Shown in pieces: positions 23,471 to 37,140 of a stretch of 64,000 nucleotides of DNA. Position numbers and translations under genes: made by a program. The number at the start of each line of letters is the position of its first letter. The first letter of the stretch is position 1. Source of the DNA: Pteria penguin (lineage: Eukaryota > Mollusca > Bivalvia > Pterioida > Pteriidae); the NCBI GenBank assembly GCA_035048485.1, contig CM068583.1, positions 29,698,841-29,762,840 on the forward strand, written 5' to 3'. The notes under the pieces were generated by a model. It saw nothing but the letters and a program-made list of their open reading frames with translations. It did no database searches and was not told the origin of the DNA.

Positions 23471-25840
23471 CCTAATTGTACATACGAAAGTACAAAACTG
23501 GTATACAAAGTCATATGTGGTGTTCACTGAACAGGTCATTTAGTCGCATTTATAGATATATTCTAGTACATTCCTATCTTTTTAAGACTTGAGACGTGGC
23601 CGTTTTCTCTGGGCGATGAAAACATAATATATCTCTTGTAAATTTATGTTTGTATTAGCTACACTAGAGGGAAAAGCACATTAAATAATTGATACCGGAT
23701 AGCACATGCTATTATAGAATTGCTTTTCTATTTTTATTTAGAAATAATGATAATATCAAAGAGTGACTTGAAAGATGTATGTATTATTCCTTTTATGTTT
23801 TTATTTGGCCTTAGGAGTTTGTTTGTAAATGATTAGAGAGTATGTCATTATATTTTACATATTGAGAAAGAAAGTACTATTTTACTGGATATGCTGTCTA
23901 GAATGCGCATTTACAGTAGTCAATCTGGGACAATATGTTGAAAATAATTTTAGATGAATAAGTTTTGTAACACCAGTGTTACTAAATAACATAAAAATAC
24001 ACACATATTTCGGATCAGGGGATATTAACAAACCTTTCATGACCGCTTGGATCCATCATCAGATTATAGTTATAAAGGACATAATCAATGTCAGATCAAT
24101 CAACCAAATAGATGTTATAAGTGAATAATTTGATACCACTAAAATTTACATGTATTTATAACATGAACTACATTTTAATGACATTAAGTGGTTTCTTTAT
24201 TTAAACGGACAAAGCAAAACCTTTAAATGTCATTAACTTCTTAATCACCTACATAATTCGGACATTTTACTTGGCGGCAGAGAACAATAAGCATATATCC
24301 ATACAGAATAATGTGGGGAAATTCGTGGAGATAATTAGCGATATTGACAGAGAAGTTTCAGAGAACATCTGCATAGTTGCAGATAATTGATCAATTATAT
24401 AAATCATCAAAATTAATCACGGGTACCTCTTTTTATCTTTGACGTCAATGACGAAAAGACGACTTCTGGTTGCATAATGAAGTAATACGTCTAATTGAAG
24501 TGTCACAATAAATGACAGTAGACTGTTTAGCTCGATCCCGCTCGTACCCAGTCAAGTAGAATATTGGTTTCCGGGAAGCTGACATTTGACCATGCAAGCC
24601 CGCGCCTAGACGCTAAATGCCATAGAATATATGACTTTGGACGGATTGGCTCTTAGCAATTAGTTCAAAATTAATAGACCCGCCATCCCTGCGTAGGTGC
24701 ATGTCTTGTAAAACACAAATTACCAGTCAACTTTTTCCGTTTATATATCATTTCAAAGAAGCCTTTTTCATAAATTTAGATTCGGTATTTTGCTTTTTAA
24801 TTCAAATTAATAAAGAACTTTTCCATATGTATTCATAATTATAGTGTCCTTTCAAGAATGGCATAAATCCAGGATGACTGTAAAATCTTCTGGCCAGACA
24901 ATAGGACTAGGATTGCTGTGTCGATTACTCGGTAAGATCAAGAAATGCATATGTGAATAATCTGTGTGCGACAAAATGATATCGATTGTATTAACTTTCA
25001 ACCTAAATGCAGTGTATTATTTCCAGCATTTTAGAAAAGAAACCATCATCAATATACTATTTCCCTTACGAGATATCTCACACAAAAGAACTCTTTGTAA
25101 AACACCTCATTTGAGCCATTACACTATTCCGCTGTGACAAACTACATGTACATACAAAAATGCAAAACTCTAATGCATGATATGAGTCGCCCATTGGTTT
25201 GCATAATATTCAGTATAATTAACTGGGATTATTTTTAAACCTTCTACCAGACCTTCTACCAGACAAAAATGTCGTGATGTTTGGAAAATATTTAGATTTT
25301 TACAATAATTTAAGTTTACCTATTTACATGCTAAATAGTCTGACAGCTCTGACTTGCGTGCAGACGTCAATTATAGTAGCTTCACAATACGAAGTATCAC
25401 GTTTAACACCGTGGGAATTCGACTAATCGGTTTGGATGCATATTATTGATTCGATAGTGCATCTGGCAGTATAGCGTCAGTCCGAAAGTGTTATACAATA
25501 AAATGGGTGTTCACTCTCTTGCAGTGCAGAAATCAATAGGGCAGGCGATGTTTCGACATTCTGTCAGACGGTCAAACAAAATATTCAAATACCTCCTAAT
25601 CTCACGAGAATGCTGGTACATGTATGTCATACTGTCAACGGCTTCAACGGCCAATGGATATGTATATTTTATTTTGACCATGTCACTGCATGCAATATGT
25701 TATAAAGGCTCAAATATGGTTTTTGGGCTTCATAAATACACAAACAACTTTGTAATTTTTATATTTTATATTTAAAAAAAAATGCAATAATATCAAATAC
25801 AATAATATCAAATATATATATATATATATCCTCCGAACAT
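23471..25840. other. Intergenic stretch
   Basis: No gene supported. A 16-bp palindrome GTAACACCAGTGTTAC sits at 23967-23982, and 24520-24720 is locally richer in G+C without an open frame. The 95-codon frame at 25488 shows no motif. Confidence 0.4.
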
Positions 25841-25844
25841 TGTA

Positions 25845-26115
25845 ATTCGGTGTGGCTATTGGATGAGGTGCTCTGCTCGACTCGACCTGAAGTTCCCGGA
25901 TTCGATTCCCGCCATGGGCAAACCGGTATTCTGTCTTTCGGCCGAGACAGTAAAAACCGAGGTCCCGTGTAACGGTAGGCGTGACACGTTATAGATCCCT
26001 CACTGTTTCGGGTTGGTCCGTTGCAAATGTAAACTTTTAAGCGATGCACCAGGCAAATGCCGTCACCATATATGTGAAATAGTTGTGGAGTAACGTAAAA
26101 GAATAATCAGTCAAT
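25845..26115 (+). repeat. tRNA-derived SINE (family S1)
   Basis: tRNA-like head with B box GATTCGATTCCC near 25900, body CCGAGGTCCCGTGTAACGG, ATGCCGTCACCATATATGTG and a short AATCAGTCAATA tail. It is an older, diverged plus-strand copy of S1. The head differs from the 45812 copy, so it may be a subfamily. Confidence 0.75.
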
Positions 26116-29100
26116 AAAAATAATCCATACATGCTAAATATATGTTCCAATGAAATGTTTCTAAAATGAGAAATTAACAATGACGATGTGGTGGATTCAT
26201 TTGACCTAATATCTATTAAAAATTAAATTGACTTGAGAAGATGTGAATGATCCTAGTATGTTTTTCTTTGTTACGAAACATTAGACATGTGTCTGAATAT
26301 AGAGCGTTTGAAGATTATTTAGAGTAGATTTTGTGTTCAAATTTATCTCTTATAAGGTTTTGTATGAAGAATGTGACACAGTGAATGTTGTGGTATACAT
26401 TTTACAAATTCACCCTTCCACAAACCGCAATTTTGCATTGTGGTGACGTCACCGGAGGTCCGATAAATCCGGCAGTTGTTTATCAAATCATAAATAGAAC
26501 ACGTGAAAATGGTCTGAATGTCACGTTGATTACGAACCGTGGACGGGTGAATATATGTAATTTCGACATATTTCAGTCTATGATAAAAGTATATCATCAC
26601 GATAGAATTTGAAATACACTGGCGATTCATGGAAATATCGAATTTGTATGGTAGACAATACTATAGATCTTGGTACAGCGGGTCAGCAATTACAACATGT
26701 AGTCCCGATAAATTCAATGAAAACCTAAAACTCTAAAGTTATATAACACTACAGTACGAAGAACTGTAACTAAAATGTGTTATACACATACTCTAAAAGG
26801 AACCAGGGATGACACCACATGCCGAGAAGGATAAATTATCTTATGTTTATCGTGGAGAAGTGCAAATGAAATGACAGTTAAATGTTGAGAATACCATGTT
26901 TCATTGTTTTATGATGGAAATAATTCAGAGGCATATTTTGCATGTAAATACATTCTCAATTATGAAGGATGTCTGTCATGTTTCCAATAAACACGAACGA
27001 CTTGACATCGTCTCTCAACGCGCTTGTAAAATGTAAATAACAGTTTATTTGCTTCGTCTGAGTTTCTTACCTAACCTGGGCAACTCATTTTCCATTTGTC
27101 TGATCTTTCGATCTTTCATATTACATACAAATTACTCCAAAAGTAAGTTCGATTCCTTTTTTTTTCTCTGAAAAGTGAAATACAATGAAAGATTTCTTTC
27201 ATATTTTTCTATACTAGAAGATCAGTAAGGTATTTATATAACATCAGAGAAAAAATATTCCAAATGTGATTTGTGTACATTTTGATCGATAACGTCTCTT
27301 CAGTGTTACATACCGTACCGATATTTATAGAGTAAACTAATTGATGAAATGACCCTATGGAAGGAACATACAAATAACCCTATGGATGAAACACAAATGA
27401 CCCCATGGAAGGGGCACACAAATGAATGAGAGTGAATCTCCGTATTTTTTAAAATAGTGTATAAATGTTATTCCTGTAAGTCTTGAACTATTGATTATTT
27501 ACCAGAGCTATGGAGTCTAGGTCGGTGATAGATTCGGGAAGTGACAGTGTATAACGAGCGGTATCGACTCACATTAGTAATGCTTAATATAAGGTCATAC
27601 ATGTGTAATACGATTTAATTTTGTGGAACAGAGGCCAATTTATAGTCGTCCTCAAGGTAAAAACTTTGGAATGTAGAAATACATCTACAGAAGGCTGATT
27701 ATCAAAATGACATAATAGCAAAATAGGAAGATCAATAAGCTATATAAAATAAAGCTCCTTCTATCTTAGTTTTGAAGAATAATGTACGTGTCAGTATGTA
27801 TATACAATCACAAGCATGAATTCCACAGCAAGATGATTATGCCAATATTTTTTTGTGTCAAGAACATGCTGAAATACAATAAATTATTTATTAATGATAA
27901 GGATTAAACTTTGTTTCCTTCTCAGCATTTTTTCAAACGAATATGCACAATGAATACACTTTTGATTATGCTTTGGATATAAACATTACGGAAACCTACT
28001 TTCTGATCGGGTTTATGGTTATTAGAAGTCAACGAAGCTGCATGTTAATTCCGGAATGGAATACTCGCACTATGACAGATAAAAGATGGATGATCTAAAC
28101 TTCTATCTACAGACAAGAGAGTCCTCTCATTTAATCTTCTGGGATTAAATGTGAATCAATCATAAATTAGGATCCAGGAGTTTAACTGCGATGCATATTT
28201 GTGTGCAGATAATATCTAACGGTGTTTAAAAACGAAGTAAAAGATACCAAGAAAGTTTTCGTAGAAATTGTTCTCTCTCTCTCCGAAATTATTTTGTTTA
28301 GAAAAAGTTTTCAAAAGTTTTTAAAGATAATTTCTCAAAGAAAGCGACAGGAGAGCTATATATAAGGCTTACAGCATGACACTAACTTTTGAAGCCATTG
28401 AAACTTCAAAACAAACCCTAAAGAGAAAGCATATTGTTTTTAGAAGAAATCTTCATTTTTATCATCGCCTGCCCGCCAACACTTCAACAAAATCTTAACA
28501 AAATAAATTATTAAATTCAATAAAGATTTTTTTTCTTAACAATTGTATTGCAGTAATACATCAGTTTAAAACAAATTGATTATCAACATGAAATAATGTA
28601 TTTTCATACGTATAATTTGATTCATGCTATAAAATGTATGATTTGAAAATATATTAGGATGAGGTGCAATGGTATTGAGCAATTAAAAGTATAATTATTA
28701 TTATGACTATAACCCGTGTTAATCACTACATTTATACATATGCTATTATGCAGTTGTATTTGATTAACAGTTTATGTTTAATATTAACAACTAATGTAGA
28801 CACATGTTTTCAAAATATATTATTAAAATTAATGAAGAAAAACAAGGAAGTTGTCAAAGTTGCTGATTTCTTATTCAAAGAAGCCATTTTCCTAAATAAC
28901 AAATTATATTTATAACAAAGAAATGTGTCTTGTGTCACCGGACTGGCATGAGCATTTCATATTTTAGAAACAACTCAAGCCATTGTAATTCATTCCCGTC
29001 TGTCATTAGCATCGCAATTTCTGTCATTGTTCGCTAACTTTAGAGAACCAATTTTCATCATATTAACTGAATTGCATCTATGTCCACCTAAAAGAAAATG

Positions 29101-29615
29101 TAAATTTCATGGTCTCCGACTCCTTTACAAAAATTGTGAATTATCCTTAAATCAGAGACTCAGACCCTAAAGTGAGGAGGCTACATGTACTTTATTTAGA
29201 TATAGTGATATTCAAATGATCAATAAAGGTTCTTGAGCCAGGCAAACAAACCGATAGACTGCACAAGCGCTGCACATTACATACAGATGTAGACGATCGG
29301 ATTGCCTCTGCTTTTGACTTTGTCTTATAATTAAAGTTATAATTACATACAGGAATCATAATGATCTATATACATGTATGTGTGCTACATTTAAAAATTA
29401 CTGATATCAAACTTCATAGCTGGACATGTTGTTACACATGCACAATTGATATTTGATATTTGTTATTTTGTATTATTACACCTCTGTTAAGATCTCGGGA
29501 TTCCTAATGGTTGATTATAGCATTAAAATTACTTATGACTCAAAAATGCATCGTGATATATATAGAACAGAAGACGATATAAGAAACAGGTCGTTATTTT
29601 TAATGAACAACGAAT
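26116..29615. other. Intergenic stretch
   Basis: Both strands of 26343-26630 are open, so neither is convincing. A three-unit minisatellite lies at 27347-27427. The rest is AT-rich without recognised features. Confidence 0.4.
27347..27427 (+). repeat. Short minisatellite, three units
   Basis: AAATGACCCTATGGAAGGAA-type units of about 25-28 bp occur three times, diverging slightly. Confidence 0.8.
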
Positions 29616-29835
29616 ATGACCGACGCAGAAATCAAATATGGCGACGGTCGCACGCCTCAAGTACGTCGGGATTTTAAAACTAAACAAAGATGGTTCACCA
29701 GTTTTTCTCTACCTACTTCTAATTATACGCAGGAGAAATACGCAGGAGAACACAGATTACTTTGCCCCTTTCTGTCTCTGTGTAATCAGTTTTATTTCAT
29801 CATTTACAACTCGACCTCAGACAGCAGACATGCAG
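29616..29835 (+). CDS. Candidate first exon, unidentified gene
   Basis: The ATG at 29616 starts a 113-codon frame beginning MTDAEIKYGDGRTPQVRRDF in a locally G+C-richer patch. GCAG|GTGACA at 29835/29836 is a fair donor in phase 1. An overlapping frame from 29638 (MATVARLKYVGILKLNKDG) is also open to the same donor in phase 0, so the coding frame is uncertain. The possible partner exon is at 31236-31435. Function unknown. Confidence 0.2.
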
Positions 29836-31235
29836 GTGACATATATATTTTACTGAATATTCTTGATATACATAAGCCTACGTCCTCAGTCATCTCGGAC
29901 CACCTCGAGTGCCAGGTCCGGGTTATCAATTTGCCATGTCGACCTCATAGGAAGTAATCAATTGGATGTTAATATTTTTATATCTTAATTGGAGGTAGAG
30001 TCAGGCTCATGTGATATGTATGTTGTCCTATTGTAGACAATGATTTATAATTCATAACTACTCTTTTTTCTCACAGGAAGCCTACTATTTGTAGCCCCCC
30101 CCCCCCCTCCCCAAAGGCGTTGCCACTCTCCAGATATAATAAAGTTTTGTTCATCCTCTTCCTCATTTTCTTAGCACTTTGGATAAAAATTCACAGTAAT
30201 GATCAACATTAGGTTTTAGATCAATATATTGTAAAACAGTATTTTGTACTTCAATAAGGTCAACCAAACTGAAAATCTTTTTTCTCGCTCATAGTAATTT
30301 TGATAAAAAAATGACATGCTTGACTTATGTATATAGAAGTAATGGTGTCATATAATCAAGTATGATTAAGACTTTCCATCCGGTTACAGTACTAGATCAT
30401 TTGAACTCCTCAAATACACTAGGCACCAATTGAATAAATCCATGGAAAAGCGGATTTGCACATATATTGCTTCAGAGTCTTGTTTGGTTTTTTGGTTTGA
30501 TTATCAAAAGTGTCTATTTTTCATTTGCTATAATGTTCATTTAAGAACTAATACAGAATCAAACTGCAAATAATGCATTGATAATAATATTCACTTTAGA
30601 TTTTTTATCGTTTTTAATATGTGCAGTTGTCTTTATTCCCAAAAACTATACAATGTTCGATAGAAGCATGAAAAACTCACACAGTTCACGAAGTGATTAA
30701 CATTTGTGCAATGATGAAAAGCAGACAATATGTTGTTTTTACTTTTAGGTGATATAAAAGATATATAATCTTTCATTCAGATGGGTGGAACATTTTCATG
30801 TTGACTTTATATTTTGTAGCATTTCTTTTTATTAACATCTGTCACTTGTTGTTAGTGTACATGTTATAGTGTACAATGTTGTAGTGTACAATGTTAAACT
30901 TACATTGTAATAAAGTATACATCAATGCCTTACAGTTCACAAGAAATTTTGAATAGCAATCTATTCATACCCCCTGCAATAAAAACAGTATACCTCAGTA
31001 AAACAAAACAAAACAACAACAACAACAAAACAACAACAACAAACCAAAGCAAAAAACCTATTACCGGCTGTGTCATATTATCACACATTAGTAATTACCG
31101 TTTTTAAAATTCGGCAACCAAATTAGTATGTGCAGTGCATTTATTATAGATCACACATGATGTTTTTTTTTCAATTTGTAACACCAAACTAGCGTACTAA
31201 TTTTTAACACGTATATGGCAAAGGCTAAAGTTAAG
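29836..31235. other. Intergenic or intronic stretch
   Basis: Contains a C-tract at 30095-30115 and an (AAC)n-like tract at 31008-31045. No exon recognised. Confidence 0.35.
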
Positions 31236-31435
31236 TAGTGGAGAAAATTCGATCACTGAATTTCTTTAAACCGACAGACCTTCCTACTTTACCTTATCTA
31301 GGCTCGAAGAAGCGCATGAGAGAAGCAAAGAGTAACGCCGACTTAAAATACAGAGCTTGTGATGGCTCGCCTACTAAGGCCTTGACACTTAAGAGCCCGA
31401 CTGATCAGAAATCTGTATGTCTTTTAAACGGTTAG
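31236..31435 (+). CDS. Candidate terminal exon, unidentified gene
   Basis: The open frame ends in TAG at 31433-31435 and has mixed codon choice. It reads EKIRSLNFFKPTDLPTLPYL, then KKRMREAKSNADLKYRACDG and a Ser/Thr/Lys-rich tail ending VCLLNG. A stop lies two codons before GTGGAG, so an acceptor must be used if it is real: TTAAG|TA or AAGTAG|TG, both phase 1, matching the donor phase at 29835. No domain is recognised. The polypyrimidine tract is poor. Confidence 0.3.
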
Positions 31436-31485
31436 AGATAGACAGAACTCAATAATCTATTGGAATCAACCCCAAGATAGGTAAA

Positions 31486-31697
31486 ATTGATTGACTGATT
31501 ATTGTTTTACGTCATTCTACGATTTTTTTAAGTATATGCTGACGGCATCGGCATGATGCACTGCATAGGAATTTATACCTTTGCAACGAACCTCCTCAGG
31601 CAATATCTAACAAAGCATACATGTAACCAAGTCGAATCCAGGACCTCTCGGTTACTCGTCGGTAAGCTCTTCTTCTGAGCTACTCCAACTCAGGTAA
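31486..31697 (-). repeat. tRNA-derived SINE (family S1), degenerate
   Basis: On the minus strand: head remnant near 31690, GTAACCGAGAGGTCCTGGAT, GATGCCGTCAGCATATACTT and the TGATTGATT-type tail at the left. Strongly diverged. Confidence 0.65.
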
Positions 31698-33202
31698 AAC
31701 GAAAACGAAAACACATAAGAGATGTCATAAAAATATTTTATTACATTGAATTATGCTTAGGCTAATCTATATGAAATCATATGGTGCAAGTTCTATAACA
31801 CAGTTAAATAAATTATGGAAATTATTAATCTTCTAAAATAAAAATGTCAAAAGAAAAGATTAATAAATAATAAAACAATAAATAATTAATAAATAATAAA
31901 ATAAATTAGGAATAAAAAGAAAATAACTAAGCAAACTATATTAAAATAAATTCAAATAAATACATTTCATGAAAGTGATTCTGAAGATAAACACAATATT
32001 AATGACAATCATGATATATTTTACCTCGCGGCAAGTAAAGGCCATCACAATTAAACACAAGCGAGACGATGTCATATTGCGGACATAAATGTCAGTAGTT
32101 ATCATAGTATATATAGTTTTATAGTGTTCGGTGATTTGTTTTATCCTTTCACAGAGGGACAAGAAAGATAAGTCAAATATTGTTAAGGATATTTCCTCGA
32201 GGAAATGTCTCCAGCATCTACAGTAGGGTTATCATATACAGTTTATCCAATACACATGCATGACGAACAGACAAAAAGAAGTAGATAAAGGACGATGTGA
32301 TAAAAATTGCAATGAAATGTATAAAGAAATTATGCTTTAGTTTTGGTAATAGTCATGGCAAAGGTAAAATTAATGATAAAATCTATAATTATTATATTAA
32401 TAAGTAATATATGTATAAGTGATTTAACCACTTAAATTGATAGCAATCAGCTATTCGGTATTCAATGTAATTGTGTCTTATCATGCCTCAGATGTATAAA
32501 TCAATTGTATAAATACAACTCACGGTCAATACGATCAATTAATTGGCTTTACTTTTCGATTCAATGAATATGCCTATCAAATATTCATCGTAAGGCCCGT
32601 GTTTCCTTAAATATTTAGATAGCAAATGATAGGTACTGCAATCAGTAGATAATGTAGCTAAGAATAGACACCATAATATTATGACCAGGAATATGATTTA
32701 CTACCAGGATGCCAGATATGAATGTTAGTGAACTGATAATTAAGCATGTGCGGTAAGTAGAGAATGTCCAGTAAACCATGGCTTGTAATGATACAGTCTT
32801 TCACCCATCCCGCCCTGGACAAATCGTGCTGCTGTGGTAAAATCTATTATACAAATTTAGTGTAAAAATATCAAAAATAAACTCTGGAGATATATAAAAA
32901 GATTAATGTTGACATAAGAGGTGATTTCTTACAAATGTTACAAAATTCGATATGAATAATACATATTTGATGATTGGATCAAAGGATTCCAGAACCATTG
33001 ATATTCAAACAAAATTTTGGTGTATCTATTGCCATGCTACAAAACTGGCATAAATGATAATATTCTAACAAAAGTTAAATCTAGTGTAGACACGTTTATC
33101 GAAGATTAAGATTTTTAACCTAGAGGAAACTCATGCCTTAAATTTCATATTATATGACTTTTTGTGGTTTCTTCTGTATATATATATATATACGACATAT
33201 AG
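31698..33202. other. AT-rich intergenic stretch
   Basis: 31820-31930 is AATAAATAA-type low-complexity DNA. No gene or shared repeat recognised in the rest. Confidence 0.4.
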
Positions 33203-33735
33203 TTTATGTGGCAGAAATCACCATGGAGCTATACAATACATGAATATAAATAATATACTAGCACATATACATGTAACACATTACAAAAATATTTGATTGT
33301 AGTGCAATTACGATACCGACTTAGGACGGTCATTTGATTTGACAAAAGCCAAACAAATGGTGTGGTTAACGGTGTGGTGTGGTTTACGGGCCCACCTTTC
33401 CACTCACCGTAACAGCAGAACAATCAAAGGACGTACATTTAAAAATTTATTATACATATATTATAGATATAAACACGTAAGGTATTGTAAAACAGATAAT
33501 GATATGAACATATATGCGATATTAACATGATAAACCGTGCTCTGCAAGTCTGAAAGCGAGCTGAGTTAAGACCCTATATCTGTAGGAGTCCCGGCTCACA
33601 GTCAGAGGGGACGAGGTGCAGGACCATGTCTCCTCTCAAAGAGGTTTGGACAAGGCCCGTCATATAGTCCCCGCCGTCCTGTTAGTCAGCGTGCAACGTC
33701 CAAGTAAAAGTCTGCATAAGGCTGTAGAGGGGCCT
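33203..33735 (-). repeat. R1 repeat, nearly full copy, left arm of inverted pair
   Basis: Reverse complement of 35524-36075 over its whole length, with few differences except a small duplication near 33368-33380. Blocks in plus order: TGTGGCAGAAATCACCATGG, CGATACCGACTTAGGACGGT, GGTTTACGGGCCCACCTTTC, TGTAGGAGTCCCGGCTCACA, GTCAGCGTGCAACGTCCAAG. Confidence 0.9.
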
Positions 33736-35523
33736 AATACAAGACCTATAGTCTTTTTGATGATCTCAATGTCATATTGTCTATTTAGAAGACGTTTGAC
33801 TATTCTATTACATGAAAATAACATTCTTTTATTTAATTGTATGAAACAAATATTTTGTTCCTAAATAAATGTTTAGGTTTCTAGTATATATTTTGTTACC
33901 TGATGCAGTACATTCCCTTCGTTTTACGTAAGTTGCAATGTTTCTATAAATATGTACTTTGTTGTATTGTAAGCATGGATTTAAGTATTTAAGTATGATA
34001 TTTAACATATCATTTTCACCTTGACATATAAGGTTTACTATATTGTGGTCTTTGCATATAGCTCATATTTACACAATAGTGTGTTCATGGACCTGAGGAC
34101 TTACCTTTGGAACAGAAGCATAGAACGATCCAATCAGAAAATGTACATTTATATTTCGTTATAAATCTCTGTATAAACGGCTGCTTTGGTCGAACCTCAC
34201 TTTCTAAGTCAACCATAGCAGGACCTAAGGTCACAGACCCATACACAAGAGTCGCATTAGATTTATCCATATTTGGAGTCGTCATCTTCGACATCACATG
34301 TAATATGAAAAAAAAAATCACCTCACTTTACTAAGCAACACACTCGAAACATTTAAATACATGACAGTCGACATCCAAAACACCACCTTTTCCAATACTT
34401 TGCATTTATCAATATCCAGTGACTATATATACATGAAGAGTTCTTTGGCAATAGTCTTCATATTAATAACGATTGCTGACACATGGTGTGGGTATCTAGT
34501 AGCAATGTTTGATGTCATAATGCACCTCTGACGAAGCTGACCAGTTAATCGCTCAACGGCTTGCCGAATGCATTAATATTTCATCCTATAGTGTTGGTAT
34601 CATGCCACTTGAGTTCTGTACAGTGTGTTAATGTCACCAAATCAACCTTAAGTGCTTTACATTCATTGTGTGTATCACATCTAATATTTAGCAGTAAAAA
34701 TTATCATTGAATTCTTTATTTACTTTTACGTAAATTTGAACATTTATACATTAAAAATAACATACATATATACCACGATAGACACTTACGTTGGGAATTA
34801 AGGATAAGCTCAGAAAGAAAACAATCATCTTATAGTATTCTGAAAGTAAAAACCAATTCCAAATGTTCATAAGGGTTTGCATTTATTACAGAATGAATCA
34901 CTCAATTCTGTTGACAAACATATAATATCTAATCGCATCATATGGAATTCTTGCCTAACTCTAACCGTCTACATTATGCATCGTGCTCAATTATGTATTC
35001 TATCTGCATTACTTGAGGGAGTTATTGTGTTTTATCCATTGACAACGTTCTAGAAAGTTAACATAGTTATTATTATCCTTTCTGTATCCTACTCTGCAAT
35101 CAATATTCTATATTAATAGATCATTTACAGTGATTGATCGTCGATTTTAGTAAATGCATAATGTATTTAATTATTATATTAACAACATTGCACATTCCAC
35201 CTCACTATAGGGACCATCTATTCCTATGTAATTTGATAAATAAATTGCTTAATAGTTAATCCAACTGCATACTGATACTTTTACATTCTATAGGCATGTC
35301 AGTACAAATCATATAAAACAAAAGAAAAAAATTCACACACCTCATAAATTCCATAACTCATTATGATTTACAGCAGCTTATGCTATAACACCTGCTTTGG
35401 TGCAAAGTGTTTTGAAGAAATCAGTAATAAGTTACTAAATTAAATATCATTGCCATTGCCAATATGAGCCTATGATAATCGCTAAGACAATTAGTCTTAT
35501 ACATATAGTCTTATATATATATA
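33736..35523. other. Spacer between inverted R1 arms
   Basis: 1.8 kb of AT-rich DNA with no open frame above about 80 codons, no transposase motif and no repeat shared elsewhere. Both strands are open at 34085-34334, so neither frame is convincing. Confidence 0.5.
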
Positions 35524-36095
35524 GTCTCTACAGCCTTATGCAGACTTTTACTTGAACGTTGCACGCTGACTAACAGGGCGGTGGGGACTATATGACGGGC
35601 CTTGTCCAAACCTCTTTCAGAGGAGACATGGTCCTGAACCTCGTCCCCTCTGACTGTTAGTCGGGACTCCTACAGATCTAGGGTCTTAGCTCGCTTTCAG
35701 ACTTGCAGAGCACGGTTTATCATGTTGATGTCGCATATATTTTTATACCATTATGTGTTTTACAATACCTTACGTGTTTATATTTTTATGACCTCTCAAT
35801 ATGCGATACCTGTTGACCCTTGTTCTTTACATGGAGGATTATTTATACATTTTTAAATGTACGTCTTTTGATTGTTCTGCTGTTACGGTGAGTGGGAAGG
35901 TGGGCCCGTAAACCGGTTAACCACACAATTTTTTTGGCTTTTGTCAAATTAAATGACCGTCCTAAGTCGGTATCGTAATTGCACTACAATAAAATATTTT
36001 TGTAATGTGTTAAATGTTCTATCATATTATTTATATTCATGTATTGTATAGCTCCACGGTGACTTCTGCCACATAACTGAGCCGGTAACTCCTCT
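35524..36095 (+). repeat. R1 repeat, nearly full copy, right arm
   Basis: Used as the reference copy. Order: CAGACTTTTACTTGAACGTT, GACTGTTAGTCGGGACTCCT, AGCTCGCTTTCAGACTTGCA, GGCCCGTAAACCGGTTAACC, ACCGTCCTAAGTCGGTATCG, CACGGTGACTTCTGCCACAT. Confidence 0.9.
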
Positions 36096-36104
36096 TTTTT
36101 CCTT

Positions 36105-36575
36105 TATACTGGACCCCTATACAATCTTTTGCCGACTTTTTCCTGGAGCATTGTAATCTGATTAACAGGGCGGTTAGAACTCTATGAAGGGCCTTGTCTT
36201 AATCTTCTTAGAGAAGATAACGTCCTGAGCTTTGTGTCCTCTGACTGTAAGTTAGGACATGGAAAAAGGACATTAGCTCGCTTTAAGAAGATCAGAGCAT
36301 GTTTAACTTCATTTTTATTTTTAAAGTTGTAATTTTCCATCCATCATACCGTTCTTATGTGTATGTGTAAGACTTCTCAAACTGGATAGTCTGTTGATCT
36401 TTAATTTATGGTCTTTGATTTATGAAGATGAAGTATAATTCATATATTTTACGTATATCTCCTAGAACTGTTCTGCCGTTGTGGTCAGTCGGAAGGTGGG
36501 CTTTTTAACCGGTTAACCTCGCCAAATGAGTAACTAGCGTTATGTTAACAGTATTACAATTGAATGATTCTTTAT
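36105..36575 (+). repeat. R1 repeat, diverged tandem copy
   Basis: It follows the previous copy in the same orientation (CTGATTAACAGGGCGGTTAG to TTTTTAACCGGTTAACCTCG). Its 3' part is shortened and runs into the microsatellite. Confidence 0.75.
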
Positions 36576-36579
36576 ATAT

Positions 36580-36582
<3 letters not shown>

Positions 36583-36612
<30 letters not shown>

Positions 36613-36615
36613 ATG

Positions 36616-36699
<84 letters not shown>

Positions 36700-36700
36700 T
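36583..36700 (+). repeat. (TAG)n-(TAA)n compound microsatellite
   Basis: About ten TAG units pass into roughly 30 ATA/TAA units. The Ser/Asn-run frame across it is an artefact. Confidence 0.97.
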
Positions 36701-36984
36701 AAAAATACGAGTAATAATCATAAGAAGAAGAAAAAGAAGAAGAAGGGGGAAAAGGAGAAGACCATTTTAATCACAGAGAGGCAATGCATTCCAAAAAAAC
36801 CTTTGAAATATACATATATGTAGGGGCAATCAATTCTTGTGCTACATGTATGATGTTTGCATTTTATGGCGGTGTGAGCAGAACATACAGGTTATACCAG
36901 GATACATGCTCTCATCTCTGTTTTTAAGGACTCATGTCCACACTGGCAACAATATTGATGAACAATATTGATATGGTTTGCATG

Positions 36985-37140
36985 TTACAGGCGTTAATTT
37001 AATTGACCGTCCTAAGTCGGTATCGTAACCGGAGTACAATCGAATATTTTTGTAATGTTTTCTGTGTGTTTTACTATTTTCATGTTTAACGTGCATGCCC
37101 TTGGTGATTTGTGTCACACAGCTTGGTCAGATGTCTTTTA
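36985..37140 (+). repeat. R1 repeat, 3' part
   Basis: From TTAATTTAATTGACCGTCCT to CACAGCTTGGTCAGATGTCT. On the minus strand it carries the R1 small frame beginning MTQITKGMHVKHENSK and containing YDTDLGRSI. Confidence 0.8.

Noticed and set aside
26343..26630. Protein-coding gene on either strand
   Set aside because: Both strands are open over the same bases with no splice signal or motif to choose between them.
34085..34334. Gene in the spacer between R1 arms
   Set aside because: Opposite-strand frames overlap fully; there is no transposase motif or codon bias.
36564..36770. Ser/Asn-run protein
   Set aside because: It is a translation of the (TAG)n-(TAA)n microsatellite.
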